Assembly (NCBI GenBank): GCA_937995835.1 | Contig: CALKIV010000025.1 | Coordinates: forward strand, 124,001-188,000 | DNA: 64,000 nucleotides | Source of the DNA: an uncultured Dysgonomonas sp. | Lineage (GTDB): Bacteria; Bacteroidota; Bacteroidia; Bacteroidales; Dysgonomonadaceae | Direction of reading: 5' to 3' | In this document: positions 17,461 through 25,030 of the stretch, in pieces | How positions within the stretch are numbered: position 1 is the first letter of the stretch | Layout of the letters: each line of letters opens with the position of its first letter | The notes under the pieces: generated by a model | The model's input: only the letters and a program-made list of their open reading frames with translations | Database searches by the model: none | Told to the model about the DNA's origin: nothing | Position numbers and translations under genes: made by a program

Positions 17461-18299
17461 TCAGCACTTTGTCTTCCATTTACATATTCGCCCAAGATCT
17501 GTAAATTGGTGGTCAGTGGGTGAATGGCATTCAACGATTGGCGAAATCTGGTTTTGTCAGCAAATTTCAGGTCTACATAAAACTGATATTCCCACTCTCT
17601 ACCGATGATGGGCAGTGATTGTATTTTAGTTAAGTTGATATTGTAGAACGAGAAAACGGATAGTACGTGCGACAAGCTCCCTTCGGTATGTGCTGTGGTG
17701 AAAACGATGGATGCTTTGTTGACCACTTCGTCTTTTTGTAGGGTGTCGACGATCCATGGTTGAGCAAAAATCAGAAAGCGTGTGTAGTTGTGCGAGTTGG
17801 TCTCTATTCCTTTTGCCAAGATGTCTAGTCCATATATTTCGGCTGCTTTGGTGCTACAAACGGCTGCTATGCCTGTTGATTGATTTTTGGCTATATCTCT
17901 GGCGGCTAAAGCCGTGTCTTCGTGTTCTACGACTCTGATGTTGGGCAACTTATTCATAAATTCTTTGCACTGCATGAGTGCAATAGGGTGCGATTGAATT
18001 TCCTTGATGTCATGAATAGACTGTCCCGGAAGTGCTGCCAAGCAGTGCGATATGCGTTGTTTGTATTCTCCTGCAATAGGAAATTCATTGTCTTTGAGTA
18101 AATCGTAGTTGGGAAGAAGGCTACCTGCGATTGTGTTTTCGATTGCCATGATACCGATGATGCCAGGATCTTTCTTGATATTGTCAAAAATATCTTTGAA
18201 GGTGCTACACGGTACTATCTCAACTTCTTCTCCGAAATAGTTTTCGGCTGCAATGGCATGATATGCTCCTAATCCTCCTTGAATGGCTACTTTCTTCAT
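17457..18299 (-). CDS. pheA: prephenate dehydratase
   Basis: 280 aa enzyme converting prephenate to phenylpyruvate. The catalytic domain (about 1-180) begins with IQGGLGAYHAIAA, and the usual Thr-rich segment appears as NSHNYTRFLIFA near 166. The ACT regulatory domain (about 195-275) contains GSLSHVLSVFSFYNINLTKIQS and the Phe-binding-type segment GREWEYQFYVDL. It is the first structural gene of the operon and lies 18 bp downstream of an attenuator. Allosteric inhibition by Phe is expected from the ACT domain. Confidence 0.94.
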   Translation of the reverse strand: MKKVAIQGGLGAYHAIAAENYFGEEVEIVPCSTFKDIFDNIKKDPGIIGIMAIENTIAGSLLPNYDLLKDNEFPIAGEYKQRISHCLAALPGQSIHDIKEIQSHPIALMQCKEFMNKLPNIRVVEHEDTALAARDIAKNQSTGIAAVCSTKAAEIYGLDILAKGIETNSHNYTRFLIFAQPWIVDTLQKDEVVNKASIVFTTAHTEGSLSHVLSVFSFYNINLTKIQSLPIIGREWEYQFYVDLKFADKTRFRQSLNAIHPLTTNLQILGEYVNGRQSAE

Positions 18300-18316
18300 A
18301 ATTAATATTTTTTACT

Positions 18317-18348
18317 CAAAAAAAAATCCTGTCATTTTTGACAGGATT
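18317..18348 (-). terminator. attenuator terminator before pheA
   Basis: On the minus strand AATCCTGTCA (18348-18339) and TGACAGGATT (18334-18325) form a perfect 10-bp stem with an AAAA loop. The stem's final TT (18326-18325) runs on into seven more U's down to 18318. It lies inside the pheA leader, not after a gene, so its use must be conditional. Confidence 0.92.
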
Positions 18349-18403
18349 CTATATTTTATTTTTCGATCATTCGTTAAAAAAACTTAACATACAAAACCCT
18401 GTC
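18340..18403 (-). promoter_or_regulatory. antiterminator pairing in the aromatic operon leader
   Basis: GACAGGGTT (18403-18395), lying in the last codons of the leader peptide, can pair over nine contiguous positions (one G-U) with AATCCTGTC (18348-18340). The latter is the 5' arm of the terminator, so the two structures exclude each other. Confidence 0.8.
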
Positions 18404-18458
18404 TACTCTTGCTATAAAAGTAAAAAAAGTAAAAATATGTAAAGCTAAAATTCTTCAT
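18384..18458 (-). CDS. Phe/Tyr-rich attenuator leader peptide
   Basis: A 24-residue reading frame starts at ATG 18458 and ends at TAA 18384-18386. It has seven Phe and four Tyr; residues 4-15 read FSFTYFYFFYFY. It starts about 22 nt after the predicted transcript start and ends 36 nt before the terminator stem. Starvation for charged Phe or Tyr tRNA would stall the ribosome in this run and expose the antiterminator arm. Normal translation to the stop codon would cover that arm and let the terminator form. The logic is that of the enterobacterial pheA and trp leaders. Confidence 0.88.
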   Translation of the reverse strand: MKNFSFTYFYFFYFYSKSRQGFVC

Positions 18459-18486
18459 ATCTGTATTGATATCTTTTATTTGATTA

Positions 18487-18516
18487 CAAATATAGTGTTT
18501 TTTTGATAGTGGCAAA
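18487..18516 (-). promoter_or_regulatory. promoter of the aromatic amino acid operon
   Basis: On the minus strand a -33 TTTG (18516-18513) is separated by 18 bp from a perfect -7 box, TATATTTG (18494-18487). The expected transcript start is near 18480. Confidence 0.8.
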
Positions 18517-18578
18517 TGTTTTCGTCAGTTTTTGTTTATAAAAATGTCTTTTTTCTATTTTTGTTTCCATTTTGACGA

Positions 18579-18616
18579 TAAAAAAGAGACTATCATCAAA
18601 ATGACAATAGTCTCTT
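18579..18616 (-). terminator. terminator of the secG operon
   Basis: On the minus strand AAGAGACTA (18616-18608) pairs with TAGTCTCTT (18592-18584), extended inward by partial TTGTCA/TGATGA pairing, and is followed by TTTTTATCG. Confidence 0.88.
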
Positions 18617-18647
18617 CTCTATATTTTATTTAGTCTCTTCTTAGAGA

Positions 18648-19019
18648 TTAATTGTTTTCAGGAGCCGGAGCAGGTGTGCTTTCGGGAGTTCCACTTGTTG
18701 CAGGAGTTTGTAACAATGGAGCTTCTTCTGAAGACATATCAGGAAGACCAACTGGTAGTTCTTGTTGTTGTACACCTACAGCTGATTTTTTACCTCCTTT
18801 TGGAGCAATTGCTACGGTGGTAATGCTTAGCACTATGATCACGCTAGCCAAAATCCAAGTTGCTTTTTCTACACCATCAGTCGTTTTCTTTACACCCAAG
18901 ATGGCGTTGTTGGATGAAAAGTTTGAAGCCAATCCTCCTCCTTTAGATTTTTGAACTAGTACAACTAGTATTAAAAGGATTGCTGCAATAACAATAAGTA
19001 TTGTAAATAACGTACTCAT
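18648..19019 (-). CDS. secG: preprotein translocase subunit SecG
   Basis: 123 aa. Two transmembrane helices (about residues 3-21 and 52-70) flank the signature LVVLVQKSKGGGLASNFSSNNAILGVKK. A Pro/Ala/Thr-rich C-terminal tail (about 75-123) is typical of Bacteroidetes SecG. It is a small accessory subunit of the SecYEG channel in the inner membrane. Its start overlaps the stop of the upstream TPR gene by 4 bp (ATGA), so translation is coupled. It is the last gene of a four-gene operon. Confidence 0.93.
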   Translation of the reverse strand: MSTLFTILIVIAAILLILVVLVQKSKGGGLASNFSSNNAILGVKKTTDGVEKATWILASVIIVLSITTVAIAPKGGKKSAVGVQQQELPVGLPDMSSEEAPLLQTPATSGTPESTPAPAPENN

Positions 19020-19951
19020 TTTTTATTTCTATATTTCGAATTTATAATCAATTTCTCCAGATATCTCAATTGGTCTGCAAAGTAACTATTTTTTTTCGGA
19101 TATTTCAAACTTAGATGCTCAATTATTTCATATGCTTTTTGATAGCGCTTTTGTTTGGTGTAAATTTTTGCAAGCGTCTCGGTAAAAAACACATCGTCGC
19201 CTAGTTCCTCATCTCTATTGTCAGTCTCTTCTTCCTCGATGGGTAGATCTTTGTCTTCTTTGATTGTGGTTTTGTCAAAGGTGGGCAAAAAAGATTTGGT
19301 TTTCGAGGTCTCGATAAACTGATCGATAATATTCTGATGCTTTAGTGGCACTAAATTAACTTCCTCTGTGGCATCTTCCAAACTGTATGTGCTTGGTGCT
19401 TCAAAAGGAATTATATCTTCTTCTTCTTCTTCGATGGTGGCTTCTGGTTCTGTAGCATCTACATCTTCTATATAGATCAATTTGCTAAAGCTTTCATCTT
19501 TTCTGAAGCTAAGTTTTTCTTCTTTCTCCTTCTGTGAAGTTTCTTTATCGAGATACGAAAGGTAATCTACGCTGGCTAAGTTATTGTTGCCTGCAGCTGT
19601 TTCATATTCAAGTTGCAAATCTTCAGGTTCTTGATCGTCAAAGAAAGCATCTAGCAAGAGTTTTGTCTTGTCATCATGCAATTTGGCTTTGCCCGTATTT
19701 TTGAAATATTGGGCATATTCGTCTCTGAAAATATAGTAGAAAAGGCTTTCTCTATTTTTGAGCAAAACGCCTAGTCGAGCCAATTCGCCCTTGAACGACT
19801 GTACTTCATATTCGTAGATGGCTTTGAGGTAGATAAACTTAGCAATCTCAAAATAGGGATATTGTTCCACTAACTCCTTCAGTGCTCCAATGTCTGATGG
19901 GGTGGGGGTAGCATCATCTTTTATTAATTTATATAATTGCTCTTTCGTCAT
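19016..19951 (-). CDS. tetratricopeptide-repeat protein linking lptE and secG
   Basis: 311 aa with no signal peptide. The N-terminal 110 residues are helical. Residues about 150-250 form an acidic, low-complexity linker (EATIEEEEEDIIPF, PIEEEETDNRDEELG). The C-terminus (about 255-305) has a TPR-like repeat, ETLAKIYTKQKRYQKAYEII. The gene is 7 bp after lptE and overlaps secG. A role as an adaptor in envelope biogenesis is plausible from context only. Confidence 0.7.
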   Translation of the reverse strand: MTKEQLYKLIKDDATPTPSDIGALKELVEQYPYFEIAKFIYLKAIYEYEVQSFKGELARLGVLLKNRESLFYYIFRDEYAQYFKNTGKAKLHDDKTKLLLDAFFDDQEPEDLQLEYETAAGNNNLASVDYLSYLDKETSQKEKEEKLSFRKDESFSKLIYIEDVDATEPEATIEEEEEDIIPFEAPSTYSLEDATEEVNLVPLKHQNIIDQFIETSKTKSFLPTFDKTTIKEDKDLPIEEEETDNRDEELGDDVFFTETLAKIYTKQKRYQKAYEIIEHLSLKYPKKNSYFADQLRYLEKLIINSKYRNKK

Positions 19952-19958
19952 CCTTACG

Positions 19959-20477
19959 TTACCAGTTGGAAAGCGTCACGTTGAATATTTGATCTATGAT
20001 TTCTTTGTTTAGTTCTTCTATCAAGGCATCCTGTACGCTGTCGAGCGATTTGTCACTCGGGAAGTCACGATAGGCAGAGATCGTTTCCTCCTTGTCTTGT
20101 GTAGGATCTACATTGTTTCTGAAACGGATTCGCACAGCCATCGTTAGTCGGGTTTCCGATGCAAAGGCATCTTCTTTCACGGCCATTGGCGTTAGGTCGT
20201 ATCTCACAATTTCGCCCTCCAATTCCATGTCTCCACCAGCTTCCACAAAGCTCAACTTGGTGTTTCTGGTAAACATGTCTTTCAGGTTTTCGTTGAAGAT
20301 GATGGCTAGTGGTGCGTATACTAGGCTAGACTGATTGGCAAAGTCTCTGATCTCCATCGTTTTTACTTTGTTGTAGTCTATTGAAGTTCCCTGAAAACTA
20401 TACGAAACCTTACAGGCAGGAATCAGCATGGCTAATATAGTGATGCACAAAAGTGCAACGATTCTTATTTTATTCAT
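19959..20477 (-). CDS. lptE: LptE-family LPS assembly lipoprotein
   Basis: 172 aa. A signal sequence with a lipobox-like LIPAC (Cys22) is followed by KVSYSFQGTSI and a compact alpha/beta domain typical of Bacteroidetes LptE. LptE plugs the LptD barrel that inserts lipopolysaccharide into the outer leaflet. The surrounding order sigma-54 regulator, lptE, TPR protein, secG is, as I recall, conserved in Bacteroidales. There is no other unusual feature. Confidence 0.85.
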   Translation of the reverse strand: MNKIRIVALLCITILAMLIPACKVSYSFQGTSIDYNKVKTMEIRDFANQSSLVYAPLAIIFNENLKDMFTRNTKLSFVEAGGDMELEGEIVRYDLTPMAVKEDAFASETRLTMAVRIRFRNNVDPTQDKEETISAYRDFPSDKSLDSVQDALIEELNKEIIDQIFNVTLSNW

Positions 20478-20507
20478 TATAGGTAATAAGGTGGTATTCT
20501 AAATATT

Positions 20508-21770
20508 TTAAAGCTCTTCTAAGTTATACTCTTTTATTTTTCGATATAAGGTGCGTTCGGAAATTTGCAAATCCTGAGCGGCATTTTTTCTTTTCCCTTG
20601 ATGCCTTTCCAGTGCTTTGATGATCATCTCTTTTTCCACTTCTTGCAACGAAAGCGGTTCTTCTTCGGCTTCATATATAGGAGCCTCTATGACATCAGCA
20701 TCGGCGATGTCAGCGTGTGCATCTTCGGCTATGCTGATAGGGGGCATGGGTGTTTCTTTAGCCAGCAGTTCAAAAGCTGGACTCTGCGATGTCGTGGTCA
20801 GTGCTGTGCTCTTGACCTCGTTGACACTTATTTTGCCGGAAATGATATCCGAAACTATTTTTTTGAGATCTGCCATGTCTTTTTTCATGTCAAAAAGCAC
20901 CTGATAGAGAATCTCTCTTTCGTTGGCAAAGGTTTTAGACTCCTGATTGTTTTGTCCGGCTACATGAATCAGTCCTACCTCATTGGCAGGAAGATACTGT
21001 CTGAGACAGTCTGCACTGATTTCCCTCGTTTGTTCGAGGATAGATATTTGTTCCGTAATATTTTTCAATTGACGGATGTTGCCGGGCCATCGGTATGAGG
21101 TCAACACTTCTTTAGCAGCATCGCTAAGAATAGCTGGCGGCATATTATATTTTTCGGCGGCATCGCTTGCAAATTTTCTGAAAAGCAACGGGATGTCTTC
21201 TTTCCTTTCGCGCAAGGCAGGTATTCTGATAGGCACCGTATTTAACCTATAGTATAGGTCTTCACGAAATTTACCCTGTTTGGTGGCTTCCACCATATTT
21301 AGATTGGTGGCGGCAACTACCCGAACATCCGTTTTTTCGACCTTCGATGAGCCCACTTTTATAAACTCACCGGTCTCCAATACACGTAGCAAACGAGCTT
21401 GTGTGGACAATGGCAGTTCGCCCACTTCGTCGAGGAAGATAGTACCTCCATTTGCCACTTCAAAGTAGCCTCTTCTTTCGCCGATGGCTCCTGTAAATGA
21501 GCCTTTTTCGTGTCCGAAGAGTTCGGAGTCTATTGTGCCTTCGGGAATCGAACCACAGTTCACAGCTATGTATGTGCCATGTTTGCGATGGCTAAATTGA
21601 TGTATGATTTGTGGAAAGTTTTCTTTCCCTACACCACTTTCGCCCATCACCAGCACCGATAAATCGGTTGGAGCCACTTGTAGAGCAATTTCTATATCTC
21701 TATTCAGCTCCGGAGAGTTGCCAATGATTCCAAAACGTTGTTTTACTTGCTGTATATTGAATTTTGTCAT
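20508..21770 (-). CDS. sigma-54-dependent transcriptional activator
   Basis: 420 aa from ATG 21770; an upstream in-frame ATG at 21788 would add six residues. There is almost no N-terminal sensory domain. The AAA+ domain (about 15-250) has Walker A GESGVGKE near 43, a GSFTGA loop near 90 (a Ser variant of the sigma-54-contacting GAFTGA), and Walker B GGTIFLDEVGELP near 107. A Fis-type helix-turn-helix ends the protein (ERHQGKRKNAAQDLQISERTLYRKIKEYNL). The missing receiver suggests constitutive activity or control by expression. It heads the lptE-secG operon. Confidence 0.9.
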   Translation of the reverse strand: MTKFNIQQVKQRFGIIGNSPELNRDIEIALQVAPTDLSVLVMGESGVGKENFPQIIHQFSHRKHGTYIAVNCGSIPEGTIDSELFGHEKGSFTGAIGERRGYFEVANGGTIFLDEVGELPLSTQARLLRVLETGEFIKVGSSKVEKTDVRVVAATNLNMVEATKQGKFREDLYYRLNTVPIRIPALRERKEDIPLLFRKFASDAAEKYNMPPAILSDAAKEVLTSYRWPGNIRQLKNITEQISILEQTREISADCLRQYLPANEVGLIHVAGQNNQESKTFANEREILYQVLFDMKKDMADLKKIVSDIISGKISVNEVKSTALTTTSQSPAFELLAKETPMPPISIAEDAHADIADADVIEAPIYEAEEEPLSLQEVEKEMIIKALERHQGKRKNAAQDLQISERTLYRKIKEYNLEEL

Positions 21771-21788
21771 ATTAATCTTGCAATCCAA

Positions 21789-22172
21789 AGGATATTAATG
21801 TATCAATTCACTAACCTGACAAAATTACATTTTTATTCCTTTCTTGTCAGTATTAATCTGTACCAAAATGCTAAAAAAAGATTAAACGAGCAAATTTGAG
21901 AGCATAGCTCAGTCTTACATCGTCTTTTGAAGCCTTATAGAAGAAAGTGATAAAAGACAAAGATCGACATGAAATAATACTTTTTTATGCTTTGATAATT
22001 GTATTAAAAGAGCTAACTTCATTGTAATAAATGATGTTGAGTATATGTATAGCCATAAAGATGGACTAAATTTTTTATGGATTAGTCTTCATTTTTTATT
22101 AAATTTGAATGTAATCAGAATTTAACATAGATAATATTAATCAAAAGTAACTATCAAAAAATCAAAACTAAA
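21789..22172. other. 384-bp divergent spacer
   Basis: This spacer separates the sigma-54 regulator (-) from the winged-helix gene (+). It contains TAATTTTG on the minus strand (21827-21820) as a possible -7 box for the regulator and TAAATTTG (22100-22107) for the small gene. It also holds two mutually exclusive hairpins at 22053-22087. I saw no small gene in the rest. Confidence 0.55.
22100..22107 (+). promoter_or_regulatory. -7 box candidate for the winged-helix gene
   Basis: TAAATTTG matches TAnnTTTG exactly. No TTG is present at the normal -33 distance, so it may be weak or activator-dependent. The transcript would start near 22113. Confidence 0.45.
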
Positions 22173-22373
22173 ATGAAAGAAATTATTGGAACAAATGCAG
22201 GAGTCATTTGGGATTACTTGAACAAAAAAGAAAAGGCATCATTAACACAAGTAAGAAAAGATTGTAAACTTACGATTAAGGACGCTTATGCAGCTCTTGG
22301 CTGGTTGGCTAGGGAAGGTAAAGTGGCTTTTAATGACCTAAAAGATGATTATGAGGTGGCACTATTGAAGTGA
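22173..22373 (+). CDS. small winged-helix protein (DUF2582-like)
   Basis: 66 aa. The sequence consists of a helix-turn-helix with a wing: IWDYLNKKEKASLTQVRKDC, then KDAYAALGWLAREGKVAF. I associate this with the PF10771/DUF2582 family of single-domain winged helices. It is probably a DNA-binding or protein-interaction module. It stands alone with its own promoter candidate and terminator. The regulated genes are unknown. Confidence 0.8.
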   Translation: MKEIIGTNAGVIWDYLNKKEKASLTQVRKDCKLTIKDAYAALGWLAREGKVAFNDLKDDYEVALLK

Positions 22374-22400
22374 ATTTACACTTTCAGACCCAGTATACGA

Positions 22401-22437
22401 AAAGAGGCGCAATGGCAAACATTGTTGCCTCTTTTTC
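22401..22437 (+). terminator. terminator of the winged-helix gene
   Basis: AAAGAGGC (22401-22408) pairs with GCCTCTTT (22427-22434), extended by CAATG/CATTG with one bulge, and is followed by TTTCATT. Confidence 0.9.
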
Positions 22438-22531
22438 ATTGGTAGAGGAAGAAAGGTTTCATAAAAGCACAAAAATGTCATTTTTTGATCAATTGACGTG
22501 CGATTTTAAACGAATTCCTGAATAAATAATT

Positions 22532-22561
22532 TTGTATATTCATTGCCTATCTCTATATTTG
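22532..22561 (+). promoter_or_regulatory. promoter of the coiled-coil gene / zapA
   Basis: TTG (22532-22534), 19 bp, then TATATTTG (22554-22561). The transcript would start near 22567, about 18 nt before the ATG. Confidence 0.7.
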
Positions 22562-22584
22562 CCTAGAGTTTCAGTAAATTTGCA

Positions 22585-22878
22585 ATGAATAAAGACGAAC
22601 AACTTCTTGCCAACTTGGAGGTAAGAATAAGACAATTAATGTATTATTGTGATTCTCTTAAAGAAGAGAACGGTCGTCTTATGAAAGAAATAGAGGAGCG
22701 TGAAGACGCTGTGTATCTATTGGAAGAAAAATATGAGAAGCTGGAGCAAAGTTATAGTAATCTAAAGTTTGCCAAATCTTTCGAAACTGGTGATAGTCAG
22801 GAAAAAGATGAAGCAAAAAGAAGATTGTCAAAATTAGTGCGAGATGTAGATAAGTGTATCTCAATACTAAAAAGCTGA
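22585..22878 (+). CDS. coiled-coil protein upstream of zapA
   Basis: 97 aa, almost entirely heptad-patterned and charged (LEVRIRQLMYYCDSLKEENG, EEREDAVYLLEEKYEKLEQS). The C-terminal helix is RLSKLVRDVDKCISILKS. It is cotranscribed with zapA (26 bp spacing). By size and context it may be a ZapB-like or otherwise Z-ring-associated coiled coil, but sequence alone does not prove this. Confidence 0.7.
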   Translation: MNKDEQLLANLEVRIRQLMYYCDSLKEENGRLMKEIEEREDAVYLLEEKYEKLEQSYSNLKFAKSFETGDSQEKDEAKRRLSKLVRDVDKCISILKS

Positions 22879-22904
22879 TTTAAGCAATTAGATGCAATTA
22901 TATA

Positions 22905-23207
22905 ATGGACGAAGAATTTGTAATTAATCTGCGAGTAGACAATGTGATGTACCCCATCAAGATCAAAAGATCGGATGAGGAGGTGTATCGCCGTGCTGCA
23001 CGCGAAATTGATTACAAACTTGGACAATATAAAAGTAATTTTACAGGAGATTCTCGTGATCTGCAAACCAAAGATTATATGGCTATGACCGCGATACAGG
23101 CCGTGGCTGATAAAGGAAAGTTTGAGATGCGAGGAGAATTTTTTGAGGAAAAAGTTATAGCCTTGACCGATGAGCTTGACGAATTTCTGAAAAAACGTGT
23201 AAGATAA
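22905..23207 (+). CDS. zapA: cell division protein ZapA
   Basis: 100 aa. The N-terminal strand-loop IKIKRSDEEVYRRAAREIDY and the long C-terminal helix, with MAMTAIQAVADK, match the ZapA family. ZapA bundles and stabilises FtsZ filaments at the division site. It is followed by a hairpin and then rny, a gene order that I recall from Bacteroides. Confidence 0.85.
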   Translation: MDEEFVINLRVDNVMYPIKIKRSDEEVYRRAAREIDYKLGQYKSNFTGDSRDLQTKDYMAMTAIQAVADKGKFEMRGEFFEEKVIALTDELDEFLKKRVR

Positions 23208-23234
23208 AGAGACATAATTAACTTGTAAGTAAGC

Positions 23235-23291
23235 GAGCACTGATTTGATGAGTATTTTATTAATATTCACTAGATCCGTGCTCTTTCTTTT
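23235..23291 (+). terminator. long hairpin with U-tract after zapA
   Basis: GAGCAC (23235-23240) pairs with GTGCTC (23278-23283), and an inner stem pairs GAGTATT (23250-23256) with AATATTC (23262-23268). TTTCTTTTTTT follows. It is probably a terminator of unusual length; a small RNA ending here is an alternative. Confidence 0.7.
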
Positions 23292-23356
23292 TTTATTCAA
23301 ATCGAACTGGACGAAATGAATTTAAATTGAGAAATGATATATAAAAACTAAGAATT

Positions 23357-24901
23357 ATGGATATAGGATTGATGAATGTGCTATTCATTATTCTGGCTCT
23401 TGTGGTGGGTGTGATTGGCACTTATGTGGTGCTAAACATGCTGAGTAACACAAGATATAAGAGTCGGGTAAAAGAAGCAGAGCAAGAGGCGCAAGTTTTA
23501 AAAGACAGAAAACTACTCGAAGTGAAAGAACAGGCTTTGGAAATGAAGTCGGAGTATGAAAAAGAAGTCAATGCACGCAACCAAAAAATGCATGCTGCTG
23601 AGAATAAAATTAAGCAAAGAGAGATTTCGCTGAACCAAAGACAAGAGGATCTGCAACGCAAGAGAAACGAAATAGATGCAGTGAAAGAAAATTTGGATAG
23701 CCAACTAGAGGTCATAGATAAAAAGAAACAAGATCTGGATAAGATGCATCGCCAAGAGGTGGAAAGACTAGAAGAAATTTCTGGACTTTCAGCCGAAGAA
23801 GCTCGCGAAAGACTTGTTGAAGCCCTGAAAGAAGAGGCTAAAAGCCATGCTCAGACTTACATTACTGAGATCATGGATGAGGCAAAAATGACTGCCAACA
23901 AAGAAGCTAAAAAGATAGTGGTGCAGTCAATCCAACGTGTGGCCACCGAAACAGCTATCGAAAATGCAATAACCGTTTTCCATATTGATTCTGACGAAGT
24001 AAAAGGACGCATCATTGGTCGTGAAGGGCGTAATATTCGTGCATTGGAAGCTGCCACAGGTATCGAAATTGTGGTAGACGATACTCCTGAGGCTATCATC
24101 CTTTCAGGATTTGATCCAGTGAGACGTGAAGTAGCTCGTTTGGCATTGCATCAATTGGTGGCTGATGGTCGTATTCACCCTGCTCGTATCGAGGAAGTGG
24201 TGGCTAAGGTGCAAAAGCAAATAGAAGAAGAGGTAATAGAAACAGGAAAACGTACAGCGATAGATTTGGGCATACATGGTCTACACCCAGAGTTGATTCG
24301 TTTGGTAGGAAAAATGAAATATCGTTCGTCATACGGACAAAACCTATTGCAACACTCACGTGAAACAGCTAATCTGTGTGCTGTGATGGCAGCAGAACTA
24401 GGCTTGAATGTGAAGAAAGCGAAACGTGCAGGATTGTTACACGATATAGGTAAAGTGCCTGACGATGAGCCAGAACTTCCACATGCTTTGCTGGGAATGA
24501 AATTGGCTGAAAAATATAAAGAAAAACCAGACATCTGCAACGCCATTGGGGCGCACCACGACGAGGTGGAGATGGAGAGCTTGATTGCTCCTATTGTGCA
24601 GGTCTGTGATGCTATATCAGGGTCTCGCCCAGGTGCTAGACGTGAAATCGTGGAGGCTTACATCAAGCGTCTGAACGATTTGGAGCAGTTGGCACTTTCT
24701 TATCCGGGAGTCCTCAAAACTTATGCTATTCAGGCAGGTAGAGAGCTTCGTGTGATTGTTGGGGCAGACAAGATCGATGATGTGGAAACAGAAAAACTTT
24801 CTACTGACATCGCTAAAAGAATTCAGGACGAAATGACTTATCCAGGACAGGTTAAAATTACAGTGATCAGGGAAACCAGATCAGTAAGTTTTGCTAAATA
24901 G
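23357..24901 (+). CDS. rny: ribonuclease Y
   Basis: 514 aa membrane-anchored endoribonuclease that initiates mRNA decay. One N-terminal transmembrane helix (about 5-27) is followed by a long coiled coil (about 35-200). The KH domain has GRIIGREGRNIRALE near 218. The HD domain has HSRETANLCAVMA, LLHDIGK near 363 and AHHDEVEMES. The length is normal for the family. It has its own terminator. Confidence 0.97.
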   Translation: MDIGLMNVLFIILALVVGVIGTYVVLNMLSNTRYKSRVKEAEQEAQVLKDRKLLEVKEQALEMKSEYEKEVNARNQKMHAAENKIKQREISLNQRQEDLQRKRNEIDAVKENLDSQLEVIDKKKQDLDKMHRQEVERLEEISGLSAEEARERLVEALKEEAKSHAQTYITEIMDEAKMTANKEAKKIVVQSIQRVATETAIENAITVFHIDSDEVKGRIIGREGRNIRALEAATGIEIVVDDTPEAIILSGFDPVRREVARLALHQLVADGRIHPARIEEVVAKVQKQIEEEVIETGKRTAIDLGIHGLHPELIRLVGKMKYRSSYGQNLLQHSRETANLCAVMAAELGLNVKKAKRAGLLHDIGKVPDDEPELPHALLGMKLAEKYKEKPDICNAIGAHHDEVEMESLIAPIVQVCDAISGSRPGARREIVEAYIKRLNDLEQLALSYPGVLKTYAIQAGRELRVIVGADKIDDVETEKLSTDIAKRIQDEMTYPGQVKITVIRETRSVSFAK

Positions 24902-24930
24902 AGAATAGTCTATAATCAATTAGTTAGTAT

Positions 24931-24967
24931 AAAAAGGGTGAGACATTTTATTTGTCTTGCCCTTTTT
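24931..24967 (+). terminator. terminator of rny
   Basis: AAAAGGGTGAGACA and TGTCTTGCCCTTTT form a stem of about 14 bp with G-U pairs, followed by a T-rich tail. Confidence 0.88.
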
Positions 24968-25030
24968 AGATTTTATATCTAATAGGAATGAGATTTTTTT
25001 ATTACCTTGAAAGTCTAAAATCGAAATAAA

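Noticed and set aside
18340..18348. Phe/Tyr T-box riboswitch instead of a leader peptide
   Set aside because: There is no T-box consensus or specifier stem. The aromatic-rich reading frame and overlapping arms fit ribosome-mediated attenuation.
22575..22582. Second perfect TAAATTTG box, two bases before the coiled-coil gene ATG
   Set aside because: It has no -33 TTG at the proper distance and would imply transcription starting inside the gene. The upstream TATATTTG box explains expression better.
23208..23356. 6S RNA between zapA and rny
   Set aside because: The only structure is about 49 nt with an imperfect inner stem, far shorter than 6S. It is better explained as a terminator.
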